From the NCBI GenBank assembly GCA_027858275.1, contig JAQIDA010000300.1:1-15938 (forward strand): a stretch of 15,938 nucleotides of DNA, read 5' to 3'. Each line of letters begins with the position of its first letter. Position 1 is the first letter of the stretch. Made by a program: the position numbers and the translations under genes. This document shows positions 1-6,335 of this stretch, piece after piece. The DNA is from Candidatus Kapaibacterium sp. Its GTDB lineage: Bacteria > Bacteroidota > Ignavibacteria > Kapaibacteriales > UBA2268. Under the pieces are notes generated by a model. That model was given only the letters and a program-made list of their open reading frames with translations. It did not search any database and was not told where the DNA came from.

Positions 1-1
1 A

Positions 2-412
2 TCTATTAGTGGTGATATTTGGGATAATGATATGAATTCATTAATATTAAAAGACTATTTGAAGACTGGAGTTCATATTTATTTACAAACATATATTGAG
101 TATGGCAAAATAGAGAGCTTACTTCCATATCTTGAAAAGATTTGGGAACTTGAGCCTAAAGATTATCTGAAAGTTAAAATTATAAAAAAGCTTAGCAAAG
201 CACATATTGATAAGCTTGAATTTATAAGGAATGTTGAACCAGACAAATATTTGTTTGCCATGTGCTTATCAGATAATGAATATGACAACCACACACTTCT
301 TGATTGCTTAAATGAAATAGCAGAAGATACAAAACCATTCGGCATTTTGAATCTAAGCCGGCTGCATAGATGGGATTTGATTGAAGAAGAGATTAAAAAA
401 TATTGCGACTGA
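2..412 (+). CDS. Unrecognised protein, 5' end cut by window edge
   Basis: I do not recognise this protein. The reading frame is open from the window edge and has an internal ATG at 32, so the real start is probably outside; from that ATG it is 126 residues ending in EEEIKKYCD. It is rich in Lys, Glu, Leu and Ile, looks mainly helical, and has no signal peptide, membrane span or recognisable catalytic motif, so it is probably cytoplasmic. The stop lies 10 bp before the next ATG (423), suggesting co-transcription with the exported protein there. The sequence is AT-rich: positions 61-300 hold 73 G+C in 240 by hand count (about 30%), clearly below truA to the right. Nothing supports a functional call; only the coding assignment is reasonably secure. 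Confidence 0.6.
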   Translation, partial: SISGDIWDNDMNSLILKDYLKTGVHIYLQTYIEYGKIESLLPYLEKIWELEPKDYLKVKIIKKLSKAHIDKLEFIRNVEPDKYLFAMCLSDNEYDNHTLLDCLNEIAEDTKPFGILNLSRLHRWDLIEEEIKKYCD

Positions 413-422
413 AAGAACAACC

Positions 423-926
423 ATGAAAACAATTCTAATAATTTTATTTATAGCCTTTACTAGTATGACATATGCTCAAGAACTACCTACGCCGCCTGCT
501 CCGGGTTTTGCTTTTCCTATTGGCACTAAATTTACTATCAAATTACATGCAATTGATTCATTAAATTTCAACTTTTCGATTATTGCTTTTGAGCCATTTA
601 CAAAAACGGTGGACACTTACAATAATAGTGACTTGTTTGATAAAAAGGGCCAAGACAGTACTATTACTTTTTACTTCTGCTTAGGAACCAGCGGCGAGAA
701 TGAGAAGGAAAAGAAGAAAAACATGAAAGTCTTACTTCTAATGAAAAACTATTCGAAGTTCGCCTTACAGTATAAATCTGATATTCAGCTAAAAGAAGAA
801 GGAAAATTTGAAAATACATCAAATGTCGGTCTGTTCCCAGGAGCTAAAGCAACTGAAATGTGGCCATACATGATCAATATGATCGGATTAAATAATTTTC
901 AAAAAAACAAACTGTTTAGCAAATAA
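423..926 (+). CDS. Small exported protein of unknown function
   Basis: The protein has 167 residues from the ATG at 423. That start is preferred over an in-frame upstream TTG because it puts a textbook signal peptide at the N-terminus: MK, a hydrophobic run ILIILFIAFTSM, and a probable cleavage site after TYA (residue 18), giving mature QELPTPP. No lipobox is present, so it is likely periplasmic or secreted. The mature part has a Pro-rich start, a beta-like stretch around FTIKLHAIDSLNFNFSIIAF and a Lys/Glu-rich turn near NEKEKKKN. I see no T9SS sorting tail and no known family signature. It follows the preceding gene by 10 bp. A short ACAAC/GTTGT palindrome with T-rich sequence lies just after the stop but is too small to call a terminator. 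Confidence 0.6.
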   Translation: MKTILIILFIAFTSMTYAQELPTPPAPGFAFPIGTKFTIKLHAIDSLNFNFSIIAFEPFTKTVDTYNNSDLFDKKGQDSTITFYFCLGTSGENEKEKKKNMKVLLLMKNYSKFALQYKSDIQLKEEGKFENTSNVGLFPGAKATEMWPYMINMIGLNNFQKNKLFSK

Positions 927-1067
927 TGACAACAGTTGTATTTTGTTTTGTTAAAATAAAAACAAGCACAATGACCAAAACAAAAAAAAATAATCACTAA
1001 AATATCTCAAAATCTTAACCAAAGGCGTCCTTATCGTAATTGTATTTATTCCGCTGTTTTACATCAA
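927..1067. other. AT-rich convergent intergenic gap
   Basis: This stretch separates the plus-strand exported protein from the minus-strand truA. It is A/T-rich, with runs of A between about 958 and 992. I see no gene and no convincing terminator. It coincides with a visible change in base composition between the AT-rich genes on the left and the truA/ogg operon on the right. Confidence 0.4.
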
Positions 1068-1829
1068 TTAACCAAACAACTCCACATCTTCCGGATAATA
1101 AATCTTCTCAAGAGTCAGGCCTTTTGCGGGAGCAAGATATGTGATAGCGTTACGATCTTGCGCCTCTAACATAGCACGAGTTTCCTCGATTGTGTTTTTG
1201 CCTCGTGATATTTCAAGCATAGCTCCGGTTACAGCTCTAACCATGCCGTAGACAAATCGATTCGCGCGGATTCGGAGTTGATATGAACGCTCGTCTATTT
1301 GAGTCCATTTACAAATATCAACATTGCATACGTAAGACGCAGTCTGAGGATTGTGCTTAGAAAAAGCGGTGAAATCATGTTCTCCGAGGAAAATATCCGC
1401 GGATGCCTGCAATTTTTCCAATTTGACTTGATGCTGAACATGATTAGTGAACCTTCGATCAGCGACAGACTCATCGGAACAAATTCGATAAATATACTCT
1501 CGCTTCACAGCGTCGAAACGTGAATGAAATTCGGTATCGAGCAGTCGCGCGCCGCTGATAACAATATCGTCCGGCAGGCGAGAGTTCATCACTTGAATGA
1601 TTTTATTCTCAGGGATTCTGAACTGCTCAGTCAAAACAGCGTGAGCCACTTGTCCGCGGGCGTGAACGCCGGCGTCGGTACGTCCTGAACCGGGCAAATT
1701 GACTTCCTCACCGCAATAGTAAGCAAGCACTTTCATAATCTCGCCTTGCACAGTGCGCTGTTCGGGCTGTATTTGCCAGCCGCTGAAGTCTTTTCCGTCG
1801 TATTCTATTTTTAATGCAAGTGTTTTCAT
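1068..1829 (-). CDS. truA: tRNA pseudouridine(38-40) synthase TruA
   Basis: TruA converts uridines 38, 39 and 40 in the anticodon arm of many tRNAs to pseudouridine; it is cytoplasmic and normally a homodimer. The 253-residue protein has the usual bacterial TruA length. It starts with MKTLALKIEYDGKDFSGWQ, the typical first strand and turn, and carries the family signature GSGRTDAGVHARGQVAH at residues 47-63 with the catalytic aspartate at D52. RIRANRFVYGMVRAVTG further on matches the conserved C-terminal half. The start is 6 bp after the stop of the glycosylase gene, so the two are almost certainly co-transcribed. No terminator is evident downstream. This is one of the safest calls in the window. 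Confidence 0.97.
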   Translation of the reverse strand: MKTLALKIEYDGKDFSGWQIQPEQRTVQGEIMKVLAYYCGEEVNLPGSGRTDAGVHARGQVAHAVLTEQFRIPENKIIQVMNSRLPDDIVISGARLLDTEFHSRFDAVKREYIYRICSDESVADRRFTNHVQHQVKLEKLQASADIFLGEHDFTAFSKHNPQTASYVCNVDICKWTQIDERSYQLRIRANRFVYGMVRAVTGAMLEISRGKNTIEETRAMLEAQDRNAITYLAPAKGLTLEKIYYPEDVELFG

Positions 1830-1835
1830 AGTGTT

Positions 1836-2465
1836 TTATTTTAATATCTCCCCTGCTTCCGCGCTCCAAAACAGCAAATCCAATTCATCAACCGGAATGC
1901 CGACGGTTTTGGAAAATCCGAAAAATCCTTTTTCCGCTTCGAGATATTGTTTCACGCTTCCGACTTTCGGCACTTCTTTATAAACGCAGTATTTGGTCAA
2001 ATGTTTGAGTATATGGCGATCGAGAATCGATAAATTACGATAGCCGATGTTGCGCATAAAATGCGAGCTTTCCTTCATCCCTATACCATTGACGAGTTTG
2101 TTTATACTCAATCGCTTTTCAGGAGCAGTCAAATTAGATATGAGAATGTCTTCCACAACGAAAAACATCTCGCGCAAAGCGAGCAGGCGCTTGGCTTTTT
2201 GATTGTGAAAGCGGATGTAATGATCCGGATTGCGAAGGAGTTCTGTCGGATCAAAAGGTTTGTTGCGAAAATCACGCGCCATTAGTTTTTTTTGGATCTC
2301 AAAAGCGTTCCGGGCTTTGGATTGCGGAGTGCAGAGGCAAAAGCATAATTCATAGAAATAATCATCCGCCGAGACAGCCGCAAATTCTTTAAGGCGTTTG
2401 TCAATCGCGGGTTTGAGCTCTTTGTATTTGAGGATCAGTTCGTCGGGAAGCGCGTATTTTTTCAT
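1836..2465 (-). CDS. ogg: N-glycosylase/DNA lyase, Ogg2-type 8-oxoguanine glycosylase
   Basis: This 209-residue protein looks like an Ogg2-class bifunctional glycosylase, which removes 8-oxoguanine from DNA and nicks the strand by beta-elimination. The helix-hairpin-helix reads LVNGIGMKESSHFMRNIG with the predicted Schiff-base lysine at K131. It is followed by LDRHIL carrying the catalytic aspartate D149. Known Ogg2 enzymes keep a C-terminal lysine that contacts the damaged base, and this protein ends in GEILK (K209). A separate N-terminal domain, as in eukaryotic Ogg1, is absent, which fits Ogg2. Two Cys near the N-terminus (CFCLC) do not form a 4Fe-4S cluster pattern, which argues against an EndoIII/MutY enzyme. 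It is the first gene of an operon with truA. The start has no clear Shine-Dalgarno but an A-rich leader. Confidence 0.82.
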   Translation of the reverse strand: MKKYALPDELILKYKELKPAIDKRLKEFAAVSADDYFYELCFCLCTPQSKARNAFEIQKKLMARDFRNKPFDPTELLRNPDHYIRFHNQKAKRLLALREMFFVVEDILISNLTAPEKRLSINKLVNGIGMKESSHFMRNIGYRNLSILDRHILKHLTKYCVYKEVPKVGSVKQYLEAEKGFFGFSKTVGIPVDELDLLFWSAEAGEILK

Positions 2466-2493
2466 GTTTTTATTGATTAAATTTTAAGGGAAT

Positions 2494-2528
2494 TACAAAA
2501 AAAGCTCGTCGCGTCGGCAACGAGCTTT
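2494..2528 (-). terminator. Intrinsic terminator after the PLP enzyme gene
   Basis: A 9-bp perfect stem, AAAGCTCGT (2501-2509) with ACGAGCTTT (2520-2528), encloses a 10-base loop that can form two more pairs. Read on the minus strand, the hairpin is followed by a run of seven T. It sits 22 bp downstream of the minus-strand stop at 2551 and before the glycosylase start at 2465, so the PLP gene and the ogg-truA pair are separate transcription units. Confidence 0.8.
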
Positions 2529-2550
2529 ATATATTCGTAGTCGTACCGTC

Positions 2551-3750
2551 TTATATCATACCAACTTTTTTCATACATTCTTCAACGCGTTTGTATGAAC
2601 GTTCGATGTCCATGTCCAAACCTACTGAGAAGCGAACCAGTCCGCTTGTCATGCCCATTTCGTCTTGCTCTTCTTTGGGGATTTCGGATGATGTGCTGCT
2701 GCCGGGTGAGCTGAACAGTGTTTTGTAGAAGCCCAAGCTGACCGCGAAGAAACCGACTTTGGCGTCTTGCATTGCCATCATGAATTTGTTGGCTGTTTCT
2801 TCATCTTTCGCGTCGATGGTAATCATGCTGCTGTATCCGAATTCGGGATTGATCATTGATTTGATCAATTCGTGCTGAGGATGGGAAGGTAATCCCGGAT
2901 AAAAGATTTTAACGCCTGCTTCTTCAAGTTTTTTGGCCATATACATTCCGTTCTTGCTGTGTTGAACCATGCGGATATGTAGTGTGCGCATGTTTTTCAA
3001 TACGTTGCTTGCTCTGTAACTGTCGAATACAGGACCGAGGAGCATAGCGGCTCCGTCATTAACGCTTTTGAGGCTGCATATGAATTCGTGAGTACCGCAA
3101 ACAGCGCCGCCCGTTGTATCATTCATGCCGTTGATGTATTTAGTCAAGCTGTAAACAACAATATGAGCACCGAGTTGGATCGGGGATACTACCAGAGGAC
3201 TGAAAGTATTGTCAACAACCAATTTAATGTCGTGTTCATCGCAGATTTTGCGTATTTCGCGAAGATCAGCTATTTCAAGCAATGGATTGCTGATTGTTTC
3301 GCAATAGATAACTTTTGTGTGTTCGTTGATTTTGCTTTTGATTACTTCCAAATCTGTGATGTCAACAAAATGAGTATTGATACCGAATTTCGGGAAGAAG
3401 TTTTTCATGATCGCATAGCTTCCGCCATAGATTGTGCGGCTGGAAATTATTTCATCACCGGAGCTACAAATCTGCATCAATGTTGAGCTGATCGCACCCA
3501 TACCGGAACCCATAACCTGTGCGTCTTCGGTTCCTTCCATAGCGGCAATTGCCTGAGACAGGTGGTGTGATGACGGATTCAAGTGACGAGAATAGAGGAA
3601 ACATCCTTCAACTTCTTCGCTGAATAATTGCTGCATCTTTTCTGTTGTCATGAAAGTAAATGTCGCCGAGTCGGTAATAGAAGGGTTGACACCGCCGTAC
3701 TCACCGAAAACGTGATAGTCCTGCATGTTGTTCGCATTGTCCGTTGACAT
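2551..3750 (-). CDS. Cys/Met metabolism PLP-dependent enzyme (gamma-lyase or gamma-synthase type)
   Basis: This 399-residue fold-type I PLP enzyme belongs to the family of cystathionine gamma-synthase, cystathionine gamma-lyase and methionine gamma-lyase. Visible signatures are YSRHLNPS (residues 53-60, cofactor phosphate contact from the partner subunit), GSGMGAISS (81-89), Y108 in TIYGG, D180 in VVDNTFSP (pyridine nitrogen), and YSLTKYINGMND with the Schiff-base lysine K204. Length fits the family. The ATG at 3750 is chosen because AAAGGA lies about 8 bp upstream and the protein aligns from there; an in-frame start at 3852 would add 34 unlikely residues overlapping a promoter-like site. The family's GHxD after the lysine motif is GMND here, and the cysteine typical of Pseudomonas methionine gamma-lyase after IYG is a glycine, so the exact reaction cannot be assigned. 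It is followed by its own terminator. Confidence 0.88.
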   Translation of the reverse strand: MSTDNANNMQDYHVFGEYGGVNPSITDSATFTFMTTEKMQQLFSEEVEGCFLYSRHLNPSSHHLSQAIAAMEGTEDAQVMGSGMGAISSTLMQICSSGDEIISSRTIYGGSYAIMKNFFPKFGINTHFVDITDLEVIKSKINEHTKVIYCETISNPLLEIADLREIRKICDEHDIKLVVDNTFSPLVVSPIQLGAHIVVYSLTKYINGMNDTTGGAVCGTHEFICSLKSVNDGAAMLLGPVFDSYRASNVLKNMRTLHIRMVQHSKNGMYMAKKLEEAGVKIFYPGLPSHPQHELIKSMINPEFGYSSMITIDAKDEETANKFMMAMQDAKVGFFAVSLGFYKTLFSSPGSSTSSEIPKEEQDEMGMTSGLVRFSVGLDMDIERSYKRVEECMKKVGMI

Positions 3751-3821
3751 AGTATTATCCTTTATGTTTTTATTAAGCTTATCTGTTCTGTAACTAACTA
3801 TTTGTTTTCTCTTCCAAGCCA

Positions 3822-3853
3822 CAAAAATGCTAAAAATCAATATGATACGCAAT
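3822..3853 (-). promoter_or_regulatory. Possible Bacteroidota-type promoter for the PLP enzyme gene
   Basis: On the minus strand ATTG (3853-3850) is followed after 20 bp by CATTTTTG (3829-3822), close to the Bacteroidota pattern TTTG-N19..21-TAnnTTTG. It would give a leader of roughly 65 bases before the ATG at 3750. The match is imperfect, and AT-rich DNA makes such matches common. Confidence 0.25.
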
Positions 3854-3972
3854 TGAAATTTTCGGAAATTAATATTATGATAAATTTTGTGTCGAATAAT
3901 GGTTTTGTTCTTGTGTAGTATTGTATCATACCTAAAGGATGATATTATTATAGAAAAAGCGAAAAAGTGTTA

Positions 3973-3990
3973 TTATCGAAACAACGATAA
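3973..3990. repeat. 6-bp inverted repeat just before the propeller gene
   Basis: TTATCG (3973-3978) and CGATAA (3985-3990) form perfect arms around a 6-base A-rich spacer. The repeat ends 6 bp before the ATG at 3997, so it could be an operator or a leader hairpin. It is short and could be chance. Confidence 0.25.
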
Positions 3991-3996
3991 CAAATT

Positions 3997-6120
3997 ATGA
4001 TAAATAAAATGCTTTTTGTAACTTTACGCTTCCTGAAACAATCTACTAAGAAAAGAAGAACTACATTCTTGGGAATCACATTGAAAAAACTACTAATATT
4101 ATTTGTTCTTATGCTGACAGCCTTGCTCAACGTTTCCGCGGCTGAATTCATCAAAACCGGCAACTTGCCCGACATTCAGAAATACTATTTCAACCGGAAC
4201 GCGATCTCCGATTTCGAGATTGTCGATGAAACAATTATCGCCCTGACCGAATCGGGGAATATTTTGCAGTTTGACAGCGATTTGAATTTTACGGGAGAAT
4301 TGACCGACAGCCTCGCATATTCATGTCTCGGATGTATTGTCAACCAAGAACTGCTTATCGGGCGAGAAGACGGCTCGATTTTTATGCTCAATCCGAAGAC
4401 ATTGGAGAGAGGGCTGTATGCAAAAGTGGATAGCGAGCCTTTGTTGATAACGATGATTTCTGATTCTAAAGGACTAAGGGAAGATGTATGGGTTGTGTAT
4501 TATCAGCCTCTCCGAAATTTTGTTCGCAATGATTCCTGTTGGGAGAAATCTACATTTGATGACGGCATTTCGATTTTCAAAAATTTATTCATAAATATTT
4601 CTGATACCACTGAAGTACGGACATCTTCATGCAGAGGTATCCGGCCCTGTTTTTTGAATTATTGCAAGTCAAACAATCGAATTTATTATGGTACTACAGG
4701 GAATGAATTTGGCAGCTGTTATGGGTACTATGATATTCAAAATAAATCGTTTTTATCAAAAGATACATCCGGCTACGGCTCATATGGTATTGATGAATTT
4801 CAAAACGGGAAAATTTTGTCTTTTGGAGGGAATTCTCATTTGGGACTTTTAAGTAACTTTATAACTGAATTGAATGATACTAATGAATCTGTTATTTATT
4901 CTGAAAGGTTTTTAGGACTTTATAATCCTGCAACCGGTATTATTAAAGATTCGGTAAGATTGCATGGGAAACCAAAGCACCCGATTAGTATCATATTAAA
5001 TGACTACGATAAAAAAAAATATATAGTATTTACATCCGGCGAAGTATTTGAAATTGATTACGAGTTTAGGAAATGGAATAAAATTTTTGATTATAAGCAT
5101 TTATATCAATTTGGCATACCGACCTTCACAAAATCAAAGTTGTTATCAACCGGCAATTATTTATGTTCGACCAAGAAACACGGTTTTTTAACCCTGAAAC
5201 CGGGTATACTTGAAATTTCTAAAATTAATAATCAAGTTGAAAATGATTTTGTCGGAAAAATTATAACTGCTTATGATCAACTAGTGTTCATTCCAAATTG
5301 GGTAGGAATCAATCCTTTTTGTATCGATAAAGGCAGCGTTAAGTTTATCGAGCCATATTCAAAACAGTTGTATCCTGATTTCAATATTTATGAATATATG
5401 TTGTTCTCTTGGAAAGATTCTCTATATTCAGTTGTTCAAGGCACCAGTTCGGTTGATTCAACAATAATTTCCGCAATAGTATCAGGCAAACCCGAAACAA
5501 GACATAACGTAAATTGGTTTTCTATGTACCCTATTGTTATGGATAAGCTCCTATGTGCGAAAATAAGTGCAGGTAAAATATGTGTATACAGAAATTTTAC
5601 AAGATGCATAACTAGCCCAATAGTTGGCTCAAATCAATATCATCATGAATATTGGGATTTTAAAAAAGCATTAAATTCAGAAGGACCGCCTTGGCTATTG
5701 AATAATTATAGAGGAAATTCATTCTACCTCAACTACAACGAAGACCTGTCAGAATTCGAATGCAGATTCAACCCTCTGCTATATAAATCAGATACATTAA
5801 AGATTAAAGACGGCACTCAATTCGGAGAAGAAGTTCTACTGTTGGCAAACAAAGCCTTGTTTACATATCACATAGCTAAAGACTCTCTTGAATTATTTGA
5901 ATTAGCTCCTCCTGATTCAAGAATTGAGCACATAGAAATCGATAATTCCGGCCGCCTTTGGTTGGCAGGAAAGGGCTTGTGGAGCTATGATTTCACAACA
6001 AAAGAACTAAAAAAAATCAGTTCTGTCGGGAACAACTCGATCACAGCTATTTCGAGAAGACCTCTTGAAAATGGGGTTGCTGTTTTTGTTAGGAGTAGAG
6101 GTTTGTTTTTCGTTGAGTGA
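3997..6120 (+). CDS. Large exported protein, probable beta-propeller, function unknown
   Basis: The protein has 707 residues from the ATG at 3997. A Sec signal lies at LKKLLILFVLMLTALLNVSAAEF (residues 29-51), preceded by an unusually long basic stretch. An in-frame TTG at 4081, behind GGGA, would give a compact signal peptide and may be the real start. The mature protein is made of repeated short beta-rich segments (for example GCIVNQELLIGREDGSIFML and NSGRLWLAGKGLWSYD near residues 651-664) like blades of a propeller, the last one close to the two-component-regulator propeller type. I see no catalytic motif, no second membrane span and no T9SS sorting tail, so it is probably periplasmic or surface-associated. 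Its middle is much more AT-rich than its start. The protease gene follows at 6336 after a repeat-bearing gap. Confidence 0.75.
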   Translation: MINKMLFVTLRFLKQSTKKRRTTFLGITLKKLLILFVLMLTALLNVSAAEFIKTGNLPDIQKYYFNRNAISDFEIVDETIIALTESGNILQFDSDLNFTGELTDSLAYSCLGCIVNQELLIGREDGSIFMLNPKTLERGLYAKVDSEPLLITMISDSKGLREDVWVVYYQPLRNFVRNDSCWEKSTFDDGISIFKNLFINISDTTEVRTSSCRGIRPCFLNYCKSNNRIYYGTTGNEFGSCYGYYDIQNKSFLSKDTSGYGSYGIDEFQNGKILSFGGNSHLGLLSNFITELNDTNESVIYSERFLGLYNPATGIIKDSVRLHGKPKHPISIILNDYDKKKYIVFTSGEVFEIDYEFRKWNKIFDYKHLYQFGIPTFTKSKLLSTGNYLCSTKKHGFLTLKPGILEISKINNQVENDFVGKIITAYDQLVFIPNWVGINPFCIDKGSVKFIEPYSKQLYPDFNIYEYMLFSWKDSLYSVVQGTSSVDSTIISAIVSGKPETRHNVNWFSMYPIVMDKLLCAKISAGKICVYRNFTRCITSPIVGSNQYHHEYWDFKKALNSEGPPWLLNNYRGNSFYLNYNEDLSEFECRFNPLLYKSDTLKIKDGTQFGEEVLLLANKALFTYHIAKDSLELFELAPPDSRIEHIEIDNSGRLWLAGKGLWSYDFTTKELKKISSVGNNSITAISRRPLENGVAVFVRSRGLFFVE

Positions 6121-6123
6121 AGC

Positions 6124-6157
6124 GTGCTGGCACTTCGACTCCGCTCAGTGACCGAAG
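6124..6157. repeat. REP-like palindromic element downstream of the propeller gene
   Basis: Two small palindromes lie side by side just after the stop at 6120: GTGCTGGCAC (6124-6133), then CTTCG (6133-6137) and CGAAG (6153-6157) around ACTCCGCTCAGTGAC, which itself can pair ACT with AGT. Sequences with a GACTyCGCTCAG core recur between genes in many bacterial genomes. Another CGCTCAG-containing hairpin is at 15458-15507. There is no T-run, so it is not a simple terminator. It starts 3 bp after the stop, is GC-richer than its flanks, and is followed by about 100 bp of AT-rich sequence with no other feature. Confidence 0.4.
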
Positions 6158-6267
6158 AGAGGCTTAATTCACCTGCATTGGGTTCATTACGTCAATCAGA
6201 AATCAGAACATGAAATTTTTTCGTTTTATATTTTCACACCTTCTCTTTCGTACTGAGCAATCAAGGA

Positions 6268-6300
6268 TTTGGGATTAAGCCCAAATGTTTCGTATTTTGG
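6268..6300 (+). promoter_or_regulatory. Possible promoter with overlapping inverted repeat, metalloprotease gene
   Basis: TTTG at 6268-6271 is followed after 21 bp by TATTTTGG at 6293-6300, matching five of six fixed bases of the Bacteroidota -7 element TAnnTTTG. The predicted leader to the ATG at 6336 is about 30 bases. A perfect 7-bp inverted repeat, ATTTGGG (6267-6273) and CCCAAAT (6280-6286), covers the -33 element, where a repressor could act. Both are pattern matches only. Confidence 0.3.
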
Positions 6301-6335
6301 ATAAAATGATATTTTCATATTATCGGGGTTTTAAC

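Noticed and set aside
929..950. ACAAC/GTTGT palindrome with T-rich sequence after the exported-protein gene, considered as a terminator
   Set aside because: Only one base separates the arms, so at most a 4-bp stem can form and the T-run is broken by G.
3088..3486. 132-residue plus-strand frame inside the PLP enzyme gene
   Set aside because: It is antisense to conserved cofactor-binding motifs; its Phe/Asp-rich composition is typical of a shadow of that gene.
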